Part shown: positions 7,189 through 11,241 of the stretch, one piece after another | How positions within the stretch are numbered: the stretch's first letter is position 1 | Layout: each line of letters begins with the position of its first letter | DNA from: Pseudomonadota bacterium | GTDB taxonomy: Bacteria; Pseudomonadota; Gammaproteobacteria; Burkholderiales; Burkholderiaceae | DNA length: 11,241 nt | Direction: 5' to 3' | NCBI GenBank assembly: GCA_023441105.1 | Contig: JAEZQX010000144.1 | Location: forward strand, 1 to 11,241 | Position numbers and translations under genes: made by a program | The notes under the pieces: model-generated | Databases searched by the model: none | What the model was told of the DNA's origin: nothing | The model's input: only the letters and a program-made list of their open reading frames with translations

Positions 7189-7254
7189 GCAGTTCTGATG
7201 GCAGCGGGGTGGGGCAGCGTGTCGCCCACTGCCGTCGGGACGCGAGATGGTAGT

Positions 7255-7263
7255 TGGTATTAT
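7255..7263 (+). promoter_or_regulatory. Candidate extended -10 element for smc
   Basis: TGG followed by TATTAT fits the TGn extended -10 pattern, with 5 of 6 matches to the -10 consensus. At 17-bp spacing the -35 position reads TCGGGA (3 of 6). The predicted start is near 7270, about 60 nt before the smc GTG. Overlaps the opposing TATAAT. Confidence 0.5.
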
Positions 7264-7264
7264 A
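7259..7264 (-). promoter_or_regulatory. Candidate -10 element for queF
   Basis: Perfect TATAAT on the minus strand in the queF/smc divergent region. No recognisable -35 at 15-19 bp spacing. The predicted start is near 7252, giving a queF leader of about 90 nt. Overlaps the smc -10 candidate on the other strand. Confidence 0.5.
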
Positions 7265-7318
7265 CGAGCCGGTTTGACGATCACGGCGGCCGGAACAGCG
7301 GCCGATGTCCAATACTCC

Positions 7319-7323
7319 AGAGG
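7319..7323 (+). promoter_or_regulatory. Shine-Dalgarno of smc, supports GTG start
   Basis: AGAGG 6 nt before GTG 7330. The ATG at 7305 is out of frame, and the frame upstream to 7108 runs through the promoter region with no homology, so the GTG is the likely start. Confidence 0.65.
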
Positions 7324-7329
7324 CTTTCA

Positions 7330-10300
7330 GTGCGCCTTAAGCAGGTCAAACTCGCCGGTTTCAAGTCCTTCTGCGATCCCACCACCTTCGATCTGCCCGG
7401 CCAGCTGGTTGGCGTGGTCGGGCCCAATGGCTGCGGCAAGTCCAACATCATCGATGCCGCCCGCTGGGTGCTGGGCGAATCGCGCGCCGCCGAGTTGCGC
7501 GGCGAGTCGATGCAGGACGTGATCTTCAACGGCTCTGGCGAACGCAAGCCCGCGTCGCGCGCCAGCGTCGAGATGGTCTTCGACAATTCGATGGGTCGCG
7601 TCGGCGGCGCCTGGAGCGGCTTTGCCGAGATCTCGGTCAAGCGCGTGCTGACCCGTGACGGCCAGTCCACCTACCTGATCAACCAGCAGGTCGTGCGACG
7701 CAAGGACGTGCACGACATCTTCCTCGGCACCGGCCTCGGGCCGCGCGCCTACGCGATCATCGGCCAGGGCACCATCTCGCGCATCATCGAAGCCAAGCCC
7801 GACGAGCTGCGGGTGTTCTTCGAGGAGGCCGCCGGCGTCTCCAAGTACAAGGAGCGGCGCAAGGAAACCGAGAACCGGCTCGCGGATACCCGTGACAACC
7901 TGACGCGCGTCGAGGACATCCTGCGCGAGCTCAACGGACAGATCGAGAAGCTCGACCAGCAGGCGGAGGTCGCAGGCCAGTTCCGCGCCTTCGAGGGCGA
8001 GCGCAACGACAAGCAGCAGTGGCTCTGGCTGATCCGGCGCGACGACGCGCTGGCGGAGCAGGCGCGGATCGAGAAGGAAGCGGCCGATATCGACCTGGCC
8101 ATCGAATCGCAGCAGGCACAGCTGCGCTCGATCGAGGCACAGCTCGCGCAGCATCGCGAGGAGGTGCATCAGTCGGCCGACGAAGTCAGCCGCTGCCAGG
8201 CCGCCTTCTACGAGGTCAACAGCCGCATCGCCACGCTCGAGAGCCAGATCCGGCTGGTGACCCAGAGCCGTGGCCAGCTCAACGAGCGCATCGCCGCGCT
8301 CGGCAACCAGATCGAGAGCGCGCGCAGCCTGTCCGGCAGCGGCGCGACCCAGCTGGCCGGCATCGATACGCAGCTCGAGGAAGCCCAGGAGCGCACCGCG
8401 GCCGCGCAGGAGCGGGTTGCCCAGGCCGAGGAACGCCTGGCGCAGACGCGCGAGCGCGACCAGCAGACCCGCGAGGCGGTCGATCATGCCCGCCATGCGC
8501 TGAACGAGGCGCAGCGCGCCCATCAGGTGCTGGAAGTGCGCCGCCATTCCATCGAGGAGGCCGTCGGCTCGCTGACCCAGCGCCAGTCGCGCCTGCAAGC
8601 GGAGCTCGACCGCCTCGACGCGGCGCCGCTGGAGGAGCTCGAGCGCCTCGCGATGGAGCTCGAGGCGGCGCGCGAGCAGGAAGTGGCCAGTGCGCAGGAA
8701 CAGGAAACCCTCGAGGCGAAGGGTCGGCAGGTGGATGCGCAGCGCGAGCCGGCGCAGCAGCAGCTGCGCGCCGCGGTGAGCAAGACTTCCACCATCGAGG
8801 CCCGTATCAGCGCGCTGTCGGAGTTGCAGGCGCGCATGCATAGCGAGCAGAAGGTCAAGCCCTGGCTGCAGCGCCACGGCATCGGCGACAACGTCGAGCG
8901 GATCTGGCAGCGGGTCAGCATCGAGCCCGAATGGGAGCTGGCGGTGGAAGCGGCCCTGCGCGAGCGGGTCCACAGCCTGGAGATCGGGGATCCGGAGCAG
9001 CTTGCCCGCATGCTCGACGACAGCCCGCCCGGAAAGGTCGGCCTGTTCCTGCGCAACCGGATCGAGAACGCCAGCTTCGCCGCGCCGGGCGCGGCGGCGC
9101 CCGAACGTTCGCTGACCCCCTTGGCGGCGATGGTCAAGACCCAGGACCAGCAGCTCGGCCGCCTCATCGGCGAGTGGCTCGGCGGCTTCTTCGCCGCCGA
9201 CACCGCGGAGCAGGCCTTCGCCGCCCGCAGCGACCTGCCGCCGGGCAGTCGCTTCGTGGTCAAGGCGGGCCATGCCATCGGCCGCTTCGATGTCTCGCTG
9301 TTCGCGCTCGATTCCGACGAGGACGGCGTCCTGGCCCGCCAGCAGGAGTTGCAGAATCTCGCCCGCGAGCATCGCGCGCAACGACTGCTCACCGATGAAG
9401 CGCGCCAGCATGCCGAGCGCATCGAGGCGGAGGCGGCGGCGCTGCTGGCGCAGATCGGCCAGTCCCGCGACGCCCATGCCCGCGCGCTGCGACGGGCCTC
9501 CACGGCCGCCATCGAGCACGACCGCATGGCGCAGGCGGTGAGCCAGCGCGCCGCCACCCACGAGCGCCTGGCCGGCGAGCTGGCCGAGATCGCCGAGCAG
9601 CTCGCTGCCCGCGCCGAGGCGGGCGACGAAGCGCAGGCGGAGCTCGCGCAGCTCGAAGCAGCCGCCGAGACCCATGCGGCGGAGCTGGAACGCATCCGCC
9701 AGGACGCCGAAGGCGCCGCCGAGGCGCTGGCAGGGGCTCGCAGCGAGGCGCAGGCCGCCGAGCTCGGCTTGCAGGAGAGCAGCTTTGCGGTCCGCTCGGC
9801 GGAGCAGCAGGCCGCCAACCTGCGCCAGCAGATCGCCATGGCCGAGGACAACCTGGTCAAGTCGCTGGCGGAGCAGCAGCGCCTGCAGGACGATCTTGCG
9901 CAGCTCTCCGACGAGGAGGCGCGCCTGCAGCTCGAGCAGTGCCTCGAGGAACGGCTGGCCGCCGAACACGCGCTGAGCGAGGCCCGGGGCAGGGCGGACG
10001 AGCTGTCGGGCGCGCTGCGCCGGCTCGACGAGGAGCGGCTGCGGCTCGAGCGCGGCCAGGATCCGCTGCGCAGCCAGATCACCGAGCTCAAGCTGAAGGA
10101 GCAGGCGGCGCGGCTCACTGCCGAGCAGATGGCGCAATCGCTGGTCGAAGCCAATGCCGACGAAGCCGACCTGGCGCAGCGCTTGGCTCAGCAGCCCAAC
10201 CGGCCCAAGCCAGGCTGGCTGCAGGCCGAGGTCGGAAGGCTCAACCAGGCGATCGCCCGCCTCGGACCGGTCAATCTCGCGGCGCTCGACGAGGTCGTCG

Positions 10301-10878
10301 CCGCGCGCGAACGGCAGACCTTCCTGGCAAGCCAGTCGGCGGACCTGTTCGAGGCGATGACCACGCTCGAGAACGCCATCCGCACCATCGACCAGGAATC
10401 GCGGGCGCTGCTGCAGCAGACCTACGACACGGTCAACAGCGAATTCGGCAGGCTCTTCCCGATGCTGTTCGGCGGCGGCGACGCCCGGCTGGTGCTGACC
10501 GGCGGCGAGATCCTCGATGCCGGCGTGCAGGTGGTGGCGCAGCCGCCCGGCAAGAAGAACGCCTCGATCCACCTGCTGTCGGGCGGCGAGAAGGCGCTCA
10601 CCGCGATCGCGCTGGTGTTCGCCATCTTCAAGCTCAACCCGGCGCCGTTCTGCCTGCTCGACGAGGTCGACGCGCCGCTCGACGACGCCAACACCGAGCG
10701 CTATTCGCGCATGGTCAAGTCGATGGCCGGCGAGACGCAATTCCTCTTCATCACCCACAACAAGATCGCCATGGAGATGGCCGAGCAACTGATCGGCGTC
10801 ACCATGCAGGAGCGTGGCGTGTCGCGGCTGGTGGCAGTCGACCTCATGTCGGCGGCGAAGATGGCGGAAGCGGCATGA
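7330..10878 (+). CDS. smc: SMC chromosome partition/condensation protein
   Basis: ATPase of the Smc-ScpAB condensin, which extrudes and organises DNA loops and helps resolve sister chromosomes. 1182 residues, within the usual bacterial range of about 1160-1190. Starts [14 protein letters not shown], matching the family N-terminus, with GTG as start codon. Walker A GPNGCGKS at 31-38. Q-loop region around 140-160 with [17 protein letters not shown], then [15 protein letters not shown]. Long Glu/Gln/Arg/Ala-rich coiled coils from about 170-510 and 670-1020 flank a hinge at roughly 517-667. The C-terminal head carries signature LLSGGEK at 1082-1088 and Walker [13 protein letters not shown] from 1108. 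All catalytic motifs are intact. Transcribed away from queF and followed by a zipA-like gene, an arrangement known in betaproteobacteria. scpA and scpB are not in the window. Confidence 0.98.
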   Translation: MRLKQVKLAGFKSFCDPTTFDLPGQLVGVVGPNGCGKSNIIDAARWVLGESRAAELRGESMQDVIFNGSGERKPASRASVEMVFDNSMGRVGGAWSGFAEISVKRVLTRDGQSTYLINQQVVRRKDVHDIFLGTGLGPRAYAIIGQGTISRIIEAKPDELRVFFEEAAGVSKYKERRKETENRLADTRDNLTRVEDILRELNGQIEKLDQQAEVAGQFRAFEGERNDKQQWLWLIRRDDALAEQARIEKEAADIDLAIESQQAQLRSIEAQLAQHREEVHQSADEVSRCQAAFYEVNSRIATLESQIRLVTQSRGQLNERIAALGNQIESARSLSGSGATQLAGIDTQLEEAQERTAAAQERVAQAEERLAQTRERDQQTREAVDHARHALNEAQRAHQVLEVRRHSIEEAVGSLTQRQSRLQAELDRLDAAPLEELERLAMELEAAREQEVASAQEQETLEAKGRQVDAQREPAQQQLRAAVSKTSTIEARISALSELQARMHSEQKVKPWLQRHGIGDNVERIWQRVSIEPEWELAVEAALRERVHSLEIGDPEQLARMLDDSPPGKVGLFLRNRIENASFAAPGAAAPERSLTPLAAMVKTQDQQLGRLIGEWLGGFFAADTAEQAFAARSDLPPGSRFVVKAGHAIGRFDVSLFALDSDEDGVLARQQELQNLAREHRAQRLLTDEARQHAERIEAEAAALLAQIGQSRDAHARALRRASTAAIEHDRMAQAVSQRAATHERLAGELAEIAEQLAARAEAGDEAQAELAQLEAAAETHAAELERIRQDAEGAAEALAGARSEAQAAELGLQESSFAVRSAEQQAANLRQQIAMAEDNLVKSLAEQQRLQDDLAQLSDEEARLQLEQCLEERLAAEHALSEARGRADELSGALRRLDEERLRLERGQDPLRSQITELKLKEQAARLTAEQMAQSLVEANADEADLAQRLAQQPNRPKPGWLQAEVGRLNQAIARLGPVNLAALDEVVAARERQTFLASQSADLFEAMTTLENAIRTIDQESRALLQQTYDTVNSEFGRLFPMLFGGGDARLVLTGGEILDAGVQVVAQPPGKKNASIHLLSGGEKALTAIALVFAIFKLNPAPFCLLDEVDAPLDDANTERYSRMVKSMAGETQFLFITHNKIAMEMAEQLIGVTMQERGVSRLVAVDLMSAAKMAEAA

Positions 10879-10909
10879 GCGCCCCCGCACGGCCGCCCGA
10901 AGGGGGCGC
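10879..10909. repeat. Inverted repeat 1 of the smc-zipA spacer
   Basis: Perfect 8-bp arms GCGCCCCC (10879-10886) and GGGGGCGC (10902-10909) around 15 nt. The left arm begins at the first base after the smc TGA. The right-arm sequence occurs again directly at 10920-10927, offering an alternative partner. Without a T-run it is not a classic intrinsic terminator. Confidence 0.75.
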
Positions 10910-10934
10910 GACCTCCCTCGGGGGCGCAGCCGGA

Positions 10935-10962
10935 CACGAACGGTCCCTGCGGACCGTTCGTG
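10935..10962. repeat. Inverted repeat 2, 12-bp perfect arms
   Basis: Arms CACGAACGGTCC (10935-10946) and GGACCGTTCGTG (10951-10962) flank the tetraloop CTGC. This is the strongest stem in the window and would form on RNA of either strand. No T-run follows. Confidence 0.88.
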
Positions 10963-10974
10963 CCTGCGAAGCGA

Positions 10975-10993
10975 CCCGGGCCTCTGGCCCGGG
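10975..10993. repeat. Inverted repeat 3, 8-bp perfect arms
   Basis: Arms CCCGGGCC (10975-10982) and GGCCCGGG (10986-10993) with a 3-nt loop TCT. All-GC stem, 12 nt after inverted repeat 2. Confidence 0.8.
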
Positions 10994-10999
10994 GCTCCA

Positions 11000-11016
11000 T
11001 GTCGCGCTTCGCGACA
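11000..11016. repeat. Inverted repeat 4, touching the zipA ribosome site
   Basis: Arms TGTCGCG (11000-11006) and CGCGACA (11010-11016) with loop CTT. Its last base is the first base of the AGGAGG of the next gene. A competing 8-bp pairing exists: GCGAAGCG (10966-10973) with CGCTTCGC (11005-11012), which would enclose repeat 3 and exclude this hairpin. Confidence 0.75.
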
Positions 11017-11021
11017 GGAGG
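11016..11021 (+). promoter_or_regulatory. Strong Shine-Dalgarno of the zipA-like gene
   Basis: Perfect AGGAGG 8 nt before ATG 11030, directly at the end of the hairpin series. It is the best ribosome site in the window and decides the start. Confidence 0.85.
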
Positions 11022-11029
11022 GTGGTTCA

Positions 11030-11241
11030 ATGAGCACGTTGGGTATCAGCATCATTGCGCTGGTCGCCGTCGTGGTCGGCCTGGTGCTGGTGTTCAACCT
11101 CTGGCAGGCTCGCGCCAACCGGCGCCTGCTGCGCGAGGACGAGCGGTTCGACGAGCACTTCGACGCCCGTCGGGGCGCCGGCCACGAACGCCACGGCGCG
11201 GCAGGCGCTGCGCGCGACCCCCGCGGCGGGCGCGCCAAGCC
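11030..11241 (+). CDS. zipA: ZipA-like membrane-anchored cell division protein, N-terminal part
   Basis: The first 70 codons are visible; the gene runs off the right edge. It begins with a single hydrophobic segment at about residues 4-22 (LGISIIALVAVVVGLVLVF) and a very short N-terminal tail. NLWQARANRR and a charged, then Arg/Gly/Ala-rich stretch follow. This is the layout of ZipA: an N-terminal anchor, a basic/variable linker and a C-terminal FtsZ-binding domain (not visible here). ZipA tethers FtsZ to the inner membrane. The call rests on topology, the WQ-R pattern after the anchor and the position after smc, where zipA and then ligA are common in betaproteobacteria. Another small anchored protein is possible. 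Preceded by AGGAGG and the hairpin-rich spacer. Confidence 0.62.
   Translation, partial: MSTLGISIIALVAVVVGLVLVFNLWQARANRRLLREDERFDEHFDARRGAGHERHGAAGAARDPRGGRAK

Noticed and set aside
7163..7252. preQ1 riboswitch upstream of queF
   Set aside because: The context is right, but I cannot find the A-rich tail and short H-type pseudoknot pattern of preQ1-I, nor the other known classes. The leader is GC-rich with simple hairpins.
7273..7302. smc promoter with TTGACG (7274-7279) as -35
   Set aside because: At 16-18 bp spacing the downstream hexamers are GC-rich (such as CAGCGG) with no -10 resemblance. The AT-rich element at 7255-7264 is a better candidate.
10935..10962. Intrinsic terminator of smc
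   Set aside because: The stem is strong, but no T-run follows on either strand, and further stems and a strong ribosome site lie downstream. It is treated as part of the repeat series.
7327..11238. Minus-strand open frame of 1303 codons opposite the whole of smc
   Set aside because: It is antisense to a complete SMC with all motifs intact. In GC-rich DNA the GC-biased third positions of a coding strand suppress stops on the opposite strand. Its translation is Leu/Arg/Ala-rich with no recognisable domain.

Overview
The window is high-GC, densely packed bacterial chromosome, almost all of it core housekeeping genes. Gene content and order (smc followed by a zipA-like gene; dapC and dapD with a PilU-type ATPase, an ArsC/Spx-family gene, prmB and a YheS-type ABC-F gene) point to a betaproteobacterium, probably Rhodocyclales. 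I cannot assign a genus from the sequence alone. I see no mobile element, phage gene, CRISPR array, tRNA or rRNA.

Layout: seven genes run leftward (minus strand) from about 7162 to the left edge: queF, dapC, dapD, pilU-like, arsC/yffB-like, prmB, and a yheS-like ABC-F gene cut by the window edge. Most junctions are tight: 7 nt between queF and dapC, 38 nt between dapD and pilU, a 1-nt stop/start overlap between pilU and arsC, 13 nt between arsC and prmB, and a 4-nt GTGA overlap between prmB and yheS. The exception is 394 bp without a convincing gene between dapC and dapD. Two genes run rightward: smc (7330-10878) and the 5' end of a zipA-like gene (from 11030). The queF and smc genes diverge from a 167-bp region in which two opposed -10 elements overlap almost completely.

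How the genes fit together: DapD and DapC catalyse consecutive steps of the succinylase branch of diaminopimelate/lysine synthesis. DapE, the next enzyme, is not here. QueF makes preQ1 for queuosine tRNA modification. PrmB modifies ribosomal protein L3, and the YheS-type ABC-F protein is expected to act on the ribosome, so the distal end of the leftward run is translation-related. The PilU-like ATPase belongs to type IV pilus retraction and is the functional outlier. SMC (chromosome condensation) and the ZipA-like protein (divisome) form a chromosome/division pair.

The most unusual structure is the 151-bp smc/zipA spacer. It is almost entirely a row of four inverted repeats, begins directly after the smc stop codon and ends at the zipA ribosome binding site. 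It is probably an interspersed palindromic element. The overlapping divergent -10 elements and a hairpin abutting the queF start are the next most interesting signals. I found no strong candidate for a wholly new multi-gene system.
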